Shown here piece after piece: positions 8,901 to 15,411 of a DNA stretch of 64,000 nt. Position 1 is the stretch's first letter; every line of letters begins with the position of its first letter. The translations under genes were made by a program, and so were the position numbers. Source of the stretch: Nocardiopsis sp. FR4 (lineage in GTDB: Bacteria > Actinomycetota > Actinomycetes > Streptosporangiales > Streptosporangiaceae); NCBI RefSeq assembly GCF_009830945.1, contig NZ_ML776454.1, forward strand, positions 63,240 to 127,239, given 5' to 3'. The notes under the pieces are model-generated. The model ran no database searches. It had not been told where the DNA came from and saw only the letters and a program-made list of their open reading frames with translations.

Positions 8901-9299
8901 ACCCTGGTCAAGCTCATGGAGGACCACCGCGACGAGGTCGTGGTCATCGTCGCCGGGTACACCGCCGAGATGCAGCGGTTCCTGGACTCCAACCCGGGTC
9001 TGGCCTCACGGTTCAACCACCGGGTGGAGTTCCCGAGCTACAGCGACCAGGAGCTGGTGACCATCGTCGAGCGCATGGCGCGGGGCTCGGGCTACACCTG
9101 CGCGCCGCCGACGTCGGCGGCGCTGCTGGAGCACTTCTCCCGCATCGCGCGCGACGCCAACTTCGGCAACGCCCGCTACGCGCGCCAGGTGATGGAGCGG
9201 ATGATCACCCGCCAGGCGGGGCGGCTGGTCAACGGTGCCGCGAACGCATCCCGGGAGGACTTCACCACCCTGCTGCCCGAGGACATCCCGGCCCCGTGA
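5997..9299 (+). CDS. Beta-helix protein fused to two EccA/CbxX-type AAA+ domains
   Basis: An 1100-residue cytoplasmic protein. Residues 1 to about 515 are right-handed parallel beta-helix repeats (recurring V-E-D-C and G-[DN]-G-[IV] turns). After a Pro-rich linker come two tandem AAA+ modules of the CbxX/CfxQ-EccA type. Module 1 has Walker A GAPGTGKTT and Walker B VLFIDEAY; module 2 has GPPGTGKTT and VLFIDEAY. Mycobacterial EccA has a TPR domain and one such AAA+ module and acts on ESX substrates or chaperones in the cytosol; here the beta-helix probably replaces the TPR as the substrate- or partner-binding part. It is the last gene of the ESX-like operon. ATG follows GGAAGG. Confidence 0.8.
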   Translation: MTRQLLTVDPEGRDGHATITAAVEAARGGALITIAPGRYEESLVLRKVLTLVSRDGRGSVEVIASSRSAVVSGAEAVKLSGLVLRGRDSEHPAVDIPAGQVEMADCEVDGAAWTAVSVRGTGALAMRESRVTCSAGAGIVITSAGPSTVEDCVVEEVDTSALVIGERGRPAIRSCVLRDAGGNGVFASGEAAGSIEDCEITGTKKPAVALEDGAATFLRGLRVHRVEGDGLVLASRARPVVEDCVVEEAGGRGVAVHSGADPQVARVRVVRAKEAAIHVWGRARGVFTDCEVEEAGKDAVLAEERASTAFLGLSVRGGGGLRLEGDSAAEFDRGLVTGTTGPGVVVGACTPFLRATAITDTRGQGVVFGRGARGRLEDVTLERTGKSAVSVEEEAHPQLEGVQISGSRETGIAVGSGGEADVRDCDVSGCTGDGIAVRGGGRITVLRTRVYDGRRNGVLVAAGASATLRRCEVFGNGADGILVHSTEDVAVEDCSVRSNGRSGLRQTVASERVRTEELLSHGNGAPDAFGELAGTPVPAPAAPPPAEEDPGEQTGPMLELDALVGLGNVKHEVRTLVTRNQMAQRRAEMGLPTPPMSRHLVFGGAPGTGKTTVARLYGQILAELDVLRYGHVVEVARADLVSQYVGGTAIKTTEVFERAKGGVLFIDEAYTLSSGGEGGSGPDFGREAIDTLVKLMEDHRDEVVVIVAGYTEDMDRFLAANPGLASRFSKTIEFLNYEVDELVEIVRRMCEAHSYRMAPETLEALRAHFERVPKGPAFGNGREARKVFEEMIDRQAFRLGGSSPDDPESLTLLLPEDLGAAAQEEDTPSRGDRIAALREELDSMVGLASVKETVNDLANLLLMSEQRRSMGLPVAPMSHHLVFAGPPGTGKTTVARLYGRLLHTLGVLPGGQVVESARSDLVGRYVGHTAQLTAEVFERARGGVLFIDEAYTLAPRSAGNDFGQEAIDTLVKLMEDHRDEVVVIVAGYTAEMQRFLDSNPGLASRFNHRVEFPSYSDQELVTIVERMARGSGYTCAPPTSAALLEHFSRIARDANFGNARYARQVMERMITRQAGRLVNGAANASREDFTTLLPEDIPAP
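8054..8964 (+). repeat. 77-bp perfect repeat between the two AAA+ modules
   Basis: Bases 8054-8130 and 8888-8964 are identical (834-bp offset). They encode the stretch starting EAIDTLVKLMEDHRDEVVV in each AAA+ module. The rest of the two modules is much more diverged, so this segment is probably homogenised by gene conversion. Confidence 0.85.
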
Positions 9300-9325
9300 C
9301 CCGGAGGCGGCGCCGTACCGGGCGC

Positions 9326-10006
9326 CTACGGCGCTCCGGCCGTACCGGCGCGCGGCGCGCCGCCGCCTCCGCGGGGTGTCTCGCTGCGGTGGGAGCAGCC
9401 GCGTTCGGGGCCGAGCCCGAAGTAGTGGCGGAAGTTGTAGACCAGCGGACTCCAGGCGTCCGGATCGACGTGCTGCGTACCGGGTACGACGATGTCCGGG
9501 TGGGCGTGCACCCTCTCCACGAGGGCCTCGGCGATGACGAAGGCCCCGGACCCGTCCGGCCGCACGCGTTGGACCCGGGCCTCCAGCTGCAGCGGGCACC
9601 GGGCCACCCGCGGCGGCCGGACCGCCAGCGAGGGCTCGGGGAGCAGCCCCGAGGCGGCGAACTTGTCCGGCTCGAAGCGGCAGCCCGCGGGTTTGTCCTC
9701 CGGTACCGGGTACCTGCCGGTGAGTGGCGCCAGCCGTTCCACGTGCCGCCACTGGCCGGGCGAGGGCAGGTTGATCACCGCCTCCGGCCGCTCCGCGAGG
9801 TTGCGGGCCGTCTGGCCGCCCGCTCCGAGGCCGAGCACGACCAGGCGTCCCAGCGCCCACGCCGACGACATCGGGGCGAGGTTGAAGGTTCCGTCGGGGT
9901 TCTCCGTGGACAGGAGCACGACCGGCGTTCCGAAGTACAGGATGCTCGGCTCGATGGCCACGTGGCCGGTACCGGCGGAGGACGTGTCCGTGTGTGCGGT
10001 AGTCAT
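9326..10006 (-). CDS. Flavin reductase family (FMN-binding split barrel) protein
   Basis: About 226 residues (start at the ATG of MTTAHTDTSS, with AGGA 8 nt upstream; an ATG 9 nt further out is an alternative). The sequence resembles the flavin-reductase/DIM6-type split-barrel family: an N-terminal strand with YFGTPVVLLSTENPDGTFN, then LAPMSSAWALG and GQTARNLAERPEAVINLP. Such proteins bind FMN and either reduce it with NAD(P)H or use it as a cofactor. The C-terminal 25 residues are low-complexity. It is convergent with the ESX-like operon, with only 26 nt between stops. The substrate is unknown. Confidence 0.75.
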   Translation of the reverse strand: MTTAHTDTSSAGTGHVAIEPSILYFGTPVVLLSTENPDGTFNLAPMSSAWALGRLVVLGLGAGGQTARNLAERPEAVINLPSPGQWRHVERLAPLTGRYPVPEDKPAGCRFEPDKFAASGLLPEPSLAVRPPRVARCPLQLEARVQRVRPDGSGAFVIAEALVERVHAHPDIVVPGTQHVDPDAWSPLVYNFRHYFGLGPERGCSHRSETPRGGGGAPRAGTAGAP

Positions 10007-10160
10007 GGCGACCATCCTGGAGCCGTGGCACTTCGCCCCCGACCCAAGTGCGGTGCCCGTGAGGCGGCCCGCGCCCGGGGACGTGGCGGACCGCTCACCG
10101 GGTGCCGGGTGCCGCCCACCGGAGGGGCGGCCTGGGCGCGGCCGCCGGGCTGGCGACGGA

Positions 10161-10823
10161 TCAGGACAGGGCGGCCCGGACCCGCCCGGCCACCTCGGCG
10201 TCCCTCAGGAAGGCGGTGTGCCCCACGCAACCGACCCGCTGGTTGTCGGCACCGTTCAGGGTGACGTTGAGCGAGGGGCGCACGACGAGGTCGCACAGCG
10301 AGCGGAGGGTCGTGTACCGCGCGCCGCCCGGGGTGGGGTCGCCCGCGTTGAGCTGGGCCAGGAAGTCCGACCCCACGACCACCTCCTGGCACGAGGGCGA
10401 GGTGCGCACGCACGGCAGTTCCACGGTCGAGCCCTGGTTGGGCCCGGCCAGGGAGACCCAGTCACCGACGCTCTCGTGCCCGTCGAGGAACCGCAGGTAC
10501 CAGCGCGAGGACAGGCTGCCCATGGAGTGCGCGACCAGGTCGACCCGGCTCGCCTCGGTCTCCGCCAGGATCCGGTCGACCTCCCGGTCGATGAGTGCGG
10601 CGGTCTGCCTGTTCGAGGCGTCGTAGTCGTAGCTGATCGCGTACAGCTCGTCGCGGGCCCACCCGTGCCGGGTCAGGTCGTCGATCAAGGCGTCCCAGTT
10701 CGTGGCGTCGCCGCTGTACCCGTGCACGAAGAGGACGGGATCGCGTTCCCGGGCCTGCGCGGGCAGTGCGAACACGGACACGAGGACCAGCGCGGTCAGG
10801 ACGGGAGCGAGGAGGAACCGCAT
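10161..10823 (-). CDS. Secreted lipase/esterase (alpha/beta hydrolase)
   Basis: 220 residues; ATG chosen because AAAGGAG precedes it and a Sec signal peptide begins there (hydrophobic 4-20, likely cleavage after AQA at residue 24). The mature protein starts with VLFVHGYSGDATNW (oxyanion loop), has the nucleophile elbow AHSMG, and a late GHTAFLRD that probably supplies the catalytic His. The AHSMG form resembles the small class 2 lipases of the Bacillus LipA type. Several Cys in the second half suggest disulphides, fitting export. Natural substrate not predictable. The gene is divergent from the cupin gene. Confidence 0.85.
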   Translation of the reverse strand: MRFLLAPVLTALVLVSVFALPAQARERDPVLFVHGYSGDATNWDALIDDLTRHGWARDELYAISYDYDASNRQTAALIDREVDRILAETEASRVDLVAHSMGSLSSRWYLRFLDGHESVGDWVSLAGPNQGSTVELPCVRTSPSCQEVVVGSDFLAQLNAGDPTPGGARYTTLRSLCDLVVRPSLNVTLNGADNQRVGCVGHTAFLRDAEVAGRVRAALS

Positions 10824-10982
10824 CGGTGGCTCCTTTCGGTGAGGGAACCATGATTCTCCGTGGCTCCGCGGCGGTGCGCATCCGGCAAACCACGCGTCGG
10901 GTGCCACTCCGTCAGAACCCGGCCCGCATCACTGACACGCTGCCCCCCGCCGCACGGCGCGGGGCCGGTTAGCGTGTCCGCC

Positions 10983-11339
10983 ATGACGACGAAGCCCCTC
11001 TCCCTGCACGTCGCCGACGCGGCGCTCTCCCCCGACCCGCTCGACCCCGCACAGATCGTGGCGGGCGATCCCGTGGTGACCTCGGCGGTGCTGTGGGAGT
11101 CCGCCGACGGCACCCAGAGCCGGGGCGTCTGGCAGATCACCCCCGGCGTGGTGACCGACACCGAGACCGACGAGATGTTCGTCGTGCTCTCCGGTCGGGC
11201 GACCGTCGAGGTCGAGGGCGGCCCCACCCTGGAGTTCGGCCCCGGCGACGTGGGCCTGCTGCGCGAGGGCGACCGGACCACGTGGACGGTGCACGAGACC
11301 CTGCGCAAGGTCTACCACTCGTCCGCGACGGGCTCCTGA
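10983..11339 (+). CDS. Cupin domain protein
   Basis: 118 residues, a single cupin barrel of the Cupin_3 type. Motif-like stretches are GVWQITPGVVTDTETDEMFVV and GDVGLLREGDRTTWTVHE; the usual first-motif His residues are replaced (TDTETDE), as in several (S)-ureidoglycine aminohydrolase-like cupins. The enzymatic role is unknown. The start is the ATG 6 nt after a GTGTCCGCC stretch with no strong ribosome site. It ends at a strong hairpin shared with the convergent minus-strand operon. Confidence 0.75.
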   Translation: MTTKPLSLHVADAALSPDPLDPAQIVAGDPVVTSAVLWESADGTQSRGVWQITPGVVTDTETDEMFVVLSGRATVEVEGGPTLEFGPGDVGLLREGDRTTWTVHETLRKVYHSSATGS

Positions 11340-11360
11340 CCGCGCGGTCGGCGCGATGCT

Positions 11361-11394
11361 CGTACGGGCCGCCCCGGACGGGGCGGCCCGTACG
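11361..11394. terminator. Bidirectional terminator hairpin
   Basis: A perfect 15-bp stem (11361-11375 with 11380-11394) and a 4-nt loop between the stops of the cupin gene and the convergent operon. There is no U-tract, as is common in high-GC actinobacteria. Confidence 0.8.
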
Positions 11395-11398
11395 GGGT

Positions 11399-12316
11399 TC
11401 AGTGGGCGCCCTCCTCCCCACCGCGGAAGGAGGCGACCGCGCCGTCCAAATTCTCCTCCACGGCCTCCCTCCCCTCCTCGGCGGGCCCCCGGGAGATCAC
11501 CGCGAAGGCGGTTGCGCCCTCGCTGAAGGCCGTGGCGAGTACATGCTCGACCGGGTCCGTGCCGGAACGGTACTCGAAGGCCGGTTCGCGTTGCCGCCAC
11601 TCCTCCTCCGGCGCCGCGAAGACCTCCTCGAACCCCTCCTCGGCACGGGCGGGCACGCGCACCCGCTCCTCCAGGAGGTCGGACAGGGCCTCATCGCCGC
11701 CCGGCGTCCACAGGACCACCACCCGGAAGCGGTCATCGTCGACCCGGGTGAAGACCCACTCCTCCTCCTTTTCCTCCGCCAACTCCCAGGAGTCGTCCTC
11801 GGCCAGGAAGGTGAACCCCACAACCTCGGGCGAGGCGTCCCCGAGGTCCGGTTCGGTGGGCGAGGGCTCCTCCGTGGGCTCCTCCTCGCCCTCGGGAGCA
11901 GACGCCGGGGGCTCGTCCGGGGAGTCGGTCTCCGACGATCCTCCGTCGCCACCCCTGCCGTCCGCTCCGCTCCCGCCGCCGACGGTCTCCCGTGCACCGG
12001 CTTCCTCCCGCGCCCCCTCCCCGGGCTCCTCCGGATCGGGCACGCGGGAGAAGTCCTCCTCGTCGGAACTCCACTCCCCGCCGTCGGCCGGGTCGGCCTC
12101 CCACGTCTCCGACCCCGCTGGGGCGTCGGCCAGGGGCGGGAGCTGGTCCCCTGTCTGCGCCGTGGCCGCCGACGCCGTTCCCAGCGCGAGGGCGACCGCG
12201 GTGATCCCGACCGCCGCACCCAGCGGAGGACGGGTCTCCTCGGCCTCGCTCAGGGGCTGTTCGGGGGGGCGCCGCCAGCGCTGGCGGTCATCGTCCCAGA
12301 CGGGCCTGTCGGTCAT
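11399..12316 (-). CDS. Membrane-anchored acidic protein of the cyclase module
   Basis: 305 residues; ATG chosen at MTDRPVWDDD with GGAAGG upstream. A short positively charged N-terminus, one membrane segment (about 32-53), a long acidic Glu/Asp/Ser/Pro linker (about 60-165), then a C-terminal domain of about 135 residues (VVGFTFLAEDDSWELAEE to the end). The C-terminal sequence pattern resembles the Mog1/PsbP-like extracytoplasmic domains of actinobacteria, but this is a weak impression. It lies 56 nt downstream of the small motif-bearing gene and may be the last gene of the cyclase operon, or separately transcribed. No function assigned. Confidence 0.6.
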   Translation of the reverse strand: MTDRPVWDDDRQRWRRPPEQPLSEAEETRPPLGAAVGITAVALALGTASAATAQTGDQLPPLADAPAGSETWEADPADGGEWSSDEEDFSRVPDPEEPGEGAREEAGARETVGGGSGADGRGGDGGSSETDSPDEPPASAPEGEEEPTEEPSPTEPDLGDASPEVVGFTFLAEDDSWELAEEKEEEWVFTRVDDDRFRVVVLWTPGGDEALSDLLEERVRVPARAEEGFEEVFAAPEEEWRQREPAFEYRSGTDPVEHVLATAFSEGATAFAVISRGPAEEGREAVEENLDGAVASFRGGEEGAH

Positions 12317-12372
12317 CGCATGTCTTCCTTCCAGAGGGGTTCTCGCCGTGGCGGCCGTGGGCCGCGTGTCCG

Positions 12373-12939
12373 TCAGTCCTGTCCACGCGGGGCTTCCAAC
12401 GCGCACAGGAAGCCGTAGAGGTCACGTACCGCGCCGCTGTCGCGCGCCATGCCCTCCAGGAGCGCACTGCCGCCGCGCAGCAGGGAGAGCAGGTGCCGCA
12501 GGATCCCTGGACGCACCTCTCCGGCGTCCTCGATCTCCTGCTGGGCCCGGGCCAGCTCGCCGTCGACCGCCGCGGACTCGAACGTCCGCCCCGAGTCGGC
12601 CAGAGTACGGCGCACCTCGGCCAGTCCGGTCAGCACGCGCGCGGAGGTGCCGCTGAGGCGGACCGAGGAGTCGATCGCCTCGGCGTCCTCCGCGGAGGCC
12701 ACCGCGCCTCCGGTCATGTGGCCGCCCACCAGTACCTGCCCCGGGGGGATGGAGACCGGGAGGGCCCCGGGCGGGGTCAGTTCGGCCTCCGTGGGCGCGC
12801 CCTCCCTCCGGGAGCGGTCCTCGGCCCGCGCCCGGGGTCCGGTCGCCACGGCGCCGCCGGTCATGGAACCGACGACGTAGATCCCTCCGGGGGCTGGTCG
12901 CCGCTCGTCCTCGCCGGGGATCTGCGCGTCTCGGGTCAT
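12373..12939 (-). CDS. Small protein with two MTGGAVA amyloid-like motifs
   Basis: 188 residues. Residues 18-44 and 67-93 carry two copies of a motif centred on G-[SH]-M-T-G-G-A-V-A, separated by a Pro/Glu/Arg linker. Residues about 95-185 form a helical domain (heptad-like VLTGLAEVRRTL, LARAQQEIEDAGE). The ATG overlaps the stop of the upstream membrane-protein gene (ATGA), so translation is coupled. The same motif ends that membrane protein, which suggests the two associate through it. Bacterial amyloid-signalling motifs occur at protein termini in just this paired way between sensor and effector. No enzyme domain is visible; it could be an adaptor. Confidence 0.6.
   Translation of the reverse strand: MTRDAQIPGEDERRPAPGGIYVVGSMTGGAVATGPRARAEDRSRREGAPTEAELTPPGALPVSIPPGQVLVGGHMTGGAVASAEDAEAIDSSVRLSGTSARVLTGLAEVRRTLADSGRTFESAAVDGELARAQQEIEDAGEVRPGILRHLLSLLRGGSALLEGMARDSGAVRDLYGFLCALEAPRGQD
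12661..12888 (-). repeat. Two motif copies in the small protein (12808-12888, 12661-12741)
   Basis: The coding segments for the two 27-residue motif copies. Shared positions are G-x-[IV]-x-V-x-G-[SH]-M-T-G-G-A-V-A-[TS], followed by A-x-D about 10 residues later. A third copy lies at 12978-13058 in the neighbouring gene. Confidence 0.75.
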
Positions 12940-14546
12940 GGTGTGGCTCCCTTACCGTTGTCGTCGGACCCGCGCCGCGAGGAGTTGTCCGCGGCACGGG
13001 AGTTCTCGCCCGTGGCGATGGCGCCACCGTTCACCGATCCGTCGACGAAGACGCCGCCCTCGCCGATGTTGACGATCTGCCTCTGGAACTCGTCCGTCTC
13101 GTAGCCCGCCGCCCGGAGCGCCTGAAGGACCCCCTCACCGATGCGTGCCTGGAGGGTCTTGACGTAGCGGACCACGTCCATCCGCTGGAACAGGGACAGT
13201 TCTCCGGTGGCCGTGTACTCCCGCATGCTGAAGGAGGGGCCCCGGACCCGCCGTCCGAGCCCGTCGCGGTGGGCCTCCCGGAACGGTGCGGGGGGCGGCA
13301 GGAGTGCTCCGAGCCCCCGCAGCCCCCGCTCCCGTCGCAGCCACGCCTCCGTGTCGGAGTCCGTGTCCACACCCGAGGTGAGCGCGTCGACGAGCGCGGC
13401 CATGACCGTGAACTCCAGTCCCAGGGGCGCCAGCACGTGGGGGGCCACCTCCAGCAGGAGGATCCCGCCCTGGGTGTGCACCCGGACGAAGACGGTGATG
13501 ACCACGTGCTCGTCCCACCCGGCCACGCGGATGCGGAGGAAGTGGCGGCGCCCCTCCCCGCCCTCGCCGACGGCGGCCCTCATGTGGTGAGCCACCCCGT
13601 CGTCCTGGACGGTACCGGTCGGCAGCCGGCTGCGGTCGGACCCGTGCGGCAGAGGGCCGGGCAGGTACACGCACTCGGCTACCTCCAGCGCGCCGAGGCG
13701 GTCCCGGTTGCTCTCGGCCGCGGACCGGGACAGGGCCTCCAGTTGGGGCCGCACCAGGTCGATGATCACGCGTTCGTCCGGCGGCCCGTCCGCTTCCAGC
13801 GCCTTCCCGCCCTCGCGCCGACGGAGCTCCTGGACCAGGGTCCACTGCCTCAGGGGCTGTCCGGCGCCGAGGAAGGGGTCGGAGGGGTTGTAGACGGTCA
13901 GGGAGGAGTACTGCTCCCGGGCTATCCGTCTCAGGAGCGGGGAATGGCGCGTGGGAACGCCTTTGGGGGTGTGGCCGGTGAAGGTCTCCTCACTGAGCTC
14001 CTCGGCCAGGATCCGCAGCACGCGGCGGCGGTGGGCCCTGCGCGCCAGTCCGGGCAAGAGACGGTCGTCCACGGAGCGCACGAGCCGGGCCGCGTCCCGT
14101 CCCAGCTCTCCTCCCAAGAACCAGGGGAGGGCACGAGCGACGGCGACCAGGCACACGACGACCGTGAGCAGGACGAGCCAGACCGGACCGCGCCCCATGA
14201 CGAACGCGTCGACGAGTCCGAGCACCAGCCACACGAGGAAGGCCATGAGCGCGACCACCCCCAGCACCTGGGCCTGTGCCTCCCTACGGGCGAACTCCTG
14301 GTCGATCTCCCGCGCCCTCAGGCAGTGCGCGACGACGGGGACCGCGTCGAACCCGTAGGAGGGGGCGGTGACGCGTTCCGGCTCCTCCACGATCCGGCGG
14401 ACGACGGTGTCGCGGAACACGCGGTCGAGATAGGCGCCCAGGCACAGGCGGCGGGTGACTTCGGGGGAGGTGCCCCGGGGAGGGTCCGCCGCGAACTCCG
14501 GGCGCTCCGGGACGGGGTCCAGGGGAACGGTGACCGTGTCAGCCAC
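12936..14546 (-). CDS. Two-pass membrane protein with C-terminal amyloid-like motif (candidate effector)
   Basis: 536 residues, GTG start overlapping the cyclase-like gene by 8 nt. The N-terminal 90 residues contain SPEVTRRLCLGAYLDRVFRD. Two membrane segments lie at about 94-114 and 121-144. A large cytoplasmic part (150-490) has alternating beta and helical sequence (FLRIRVAGWDEHVVITVFVRVH; ILLLEVAPHVLAPLG). Residues 497-523 carry GGVFVDGSVNGGAIATG, matching two motifs in the next gene product. Coupling to a nucleotidyl-cyclase-like gene and the membrane anchor are what would be expected of a cyclic-nucleotide-gated membrane effector, but no known ligand-binding domain was recognised. Function is inference. 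Confidence 0.6.
   Translation of the reverse strand: MADTVTVPLDPVPERPEFAADPPRGTSPEVTRRLCLGAYLDRVFRDTVVRRIVEEPERVTAPSYGFDAVPVVAHCLRAREIDQEFARREAQAQVLGVVALMAFLVWLVLGLVDAFVMGRGPVWLVLLTVVVCLVAVARALPWFLGGELGRDAARLVRSVDDRLLPGLARRAHRRRVLRILAEELSEETFTGHTPKGVPTRHSPLLRRIAREQYSSLTVYNPSDPFLGAGQPLRQWTLVQELRRREGGKALEADGPPDERVIIDLVRPQLEALSRSAAESNRDRLGALEVAECVYLPGPLPHGSDRSRLPTGTVQDDGVAHHMRAAVGEGGEGRRHFLRIRVAGWDEHVVITVFVRVHTQGGILLLEVAPHVLAPLGLEFTVMAALVDALTSGVDTDSDTEAWLRRERGLRGLGALLPPPAPFREAHRDGLGRRVRGPSFSMREYTATGELSLFQRMDVVRYVKTLQARIGEGVLQALRAAGYETDEFQRQIVNIGEGGVFVDGSVNGGAIATGENSRAADNSSRRGSDDNGKGATP
12978..13058 (-). other. Third copy of the GGAVA-type motif
   Basis: Encodes residues 497-523 of the membrane protein: G-G-V-F-V-D-G-S-V-N-G-G-A-I-A-T-G, then A-A-D-N-S-S. 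It aligns without gaps to both motifs of the adjacent small protein. Confidence 0.75.
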
Positions 14547-15273
14547 GGCGCACCGCCTCGAACACGACGTGCCCGGTGGGGATCGGCGCGGTGGCCGGAC
14601 CCGCGGTCGCGTCCGCCGACCAGGACGAGGGCCGGGGCACGCGCAGGTGTGCCGCGGCCCGATAGCCCTTCGCCGGGTGAGCCACCTCGATCGCGCTGAA
14701 GGCGCGGGGGGACAGGAGGGTGTAGCCGCCGAGCACGGCGTCCTCGTAGGCGCGCGTGGTCAGTCCCACGACGAGCAGGGTGATGTCGGGATCGGCACCG
14801 GCCAGGGCCTCCTTCAGCGCGGGAGCGTCCAGCAGGCGGTGGGTGTCGGTCATCGCCGTGCCGATGCCGTCCCCCGGTTCGGCTCCGCCGCTGTCGGGCA
14901 GCGGCCCCAGCCCGAGGGCGGCGCGCATGCGCAGGCGCAACTCGCGGTCCTCGAAGGCCAGATGGGGCTGGGCGTCGTCCAGCACCCCCTGGAGTTCGTC
15001 CATCAGGGGGTGGATGAGCAGAGGCAGGTACTCCGGCGGAACGCCGACCATGTAGCCGTCCCCGGTGTGTTGGGGAAACGAGCAGCGGTGCCAGAGATCG
15101 CCGAGCCCGGAGCGGCCGAAGGCCTCCTCCAGGACGTCCCGCACAGTGATGTTGAGGATCTTCTGGTGGGCGGAGGACGTGCGGGAGAACCCCTCCGCGT
15201 CGAGCGCCAGCACGGCGCGGAAGGGTGGCATCGGACGGCTCGTGCGCCGGTCCCGGCGAGGAATCTTCGCCAT
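14539..15273 (-). CDS. Class III nucleotidyl-cyclase-like protein
   Basis: 244 residues; ATG at MAKIPRRD chosen (AGGAG 12 nt upstream). The catalytic-core pattern of class III cyclases is visible: VLALDAEGFSR (D25, first metal Asp in the D-x-x-G-F-S form) and QHTGDGYMVGVP (D72, second metal Asp in the GDG turn). Between them is a helix of about 40 residues as in the family. The second half (RLRMRAALGLGPL, later HRLLDAPALKEAL and a Tyr-Thr-Leu-Leu-Ser-Pro region) also follows cyclase-like proteins of actinobacteria. It probably makes, or once made, a cyclic nucleotide; whether it is active is unknown. It follows a Crp-type gene and overlaps a membrane-protein gene. Confidence 0.65.
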   Translation of the reverse strand: MAKIPRRDRRTSRPMPPFRAVLALDAEGFSRTSSAHQKILNITVRDVLEEAFGRSGLGDLWHRCSFPQHTGDGYMVGVPPEYLPLLIHPLMDELQGVLDDAQPHLAFEDRELRLRMRAALGLGPLPDSGGAEPGDGIGTAMTDTHRLLDAPALKEALAGADPDITLLVVGLTTRAYEDAVLGGYTLLSPRAFSAIEVAHPAKGYRAAAHLRVPRPSSWSADATAGPATAPIPTGHVVFEAVRRG

Positions 15274-15305
15274 GGTGGGTGTGGACTCCTGGAAACGAGT
15301 GGGCT

Positions 15306-15329
15306 CGCGTTGCCCCGTGTGGCAACGCG
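15306..15329. promoter_or_regulatory. 9-6-9 palindrome, candidate Crp-type operator
   Basis: CGCGTTGCC, six bases, then GGCAACGCG: a perfect inverted repeat centred 44 nt upstream of the cyclase-like start. The six-base spacer is the geometry of Crp-family operators. The 8-mer GCGTTGCC recurs at 16179-16186, upstream of the Crp-type gene itself. A second, smaller repeat (CACAC-3-GTGTG) lies at 15337-15349. Confidence 0.6.
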
Positions 15330-15411
15330 GTCCCATCACACCCGGTGTGCCAGGGGCCAATACCCAGAAGTGTGCTTTCGGGGGACCGTTTTTCACCGGT
15401 GCGCCCGGAAT

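Noticed and set aside
5835-8927. A 1030-codon open frame opposite the AAA+ gene
   Set aside because: Antisense shadow of high-GC codon use; His/Gly/Ala-rich, no start signal, and the plus strand has intact AAA+ motifs.
14539-15273. CBASS-type CD-NTase
   Set aside because: The GS-x-x-x-G and D-x-D pattern of nucleotidyltransferase-fold enzymes is absent; the pattern is that of class III cyclases.
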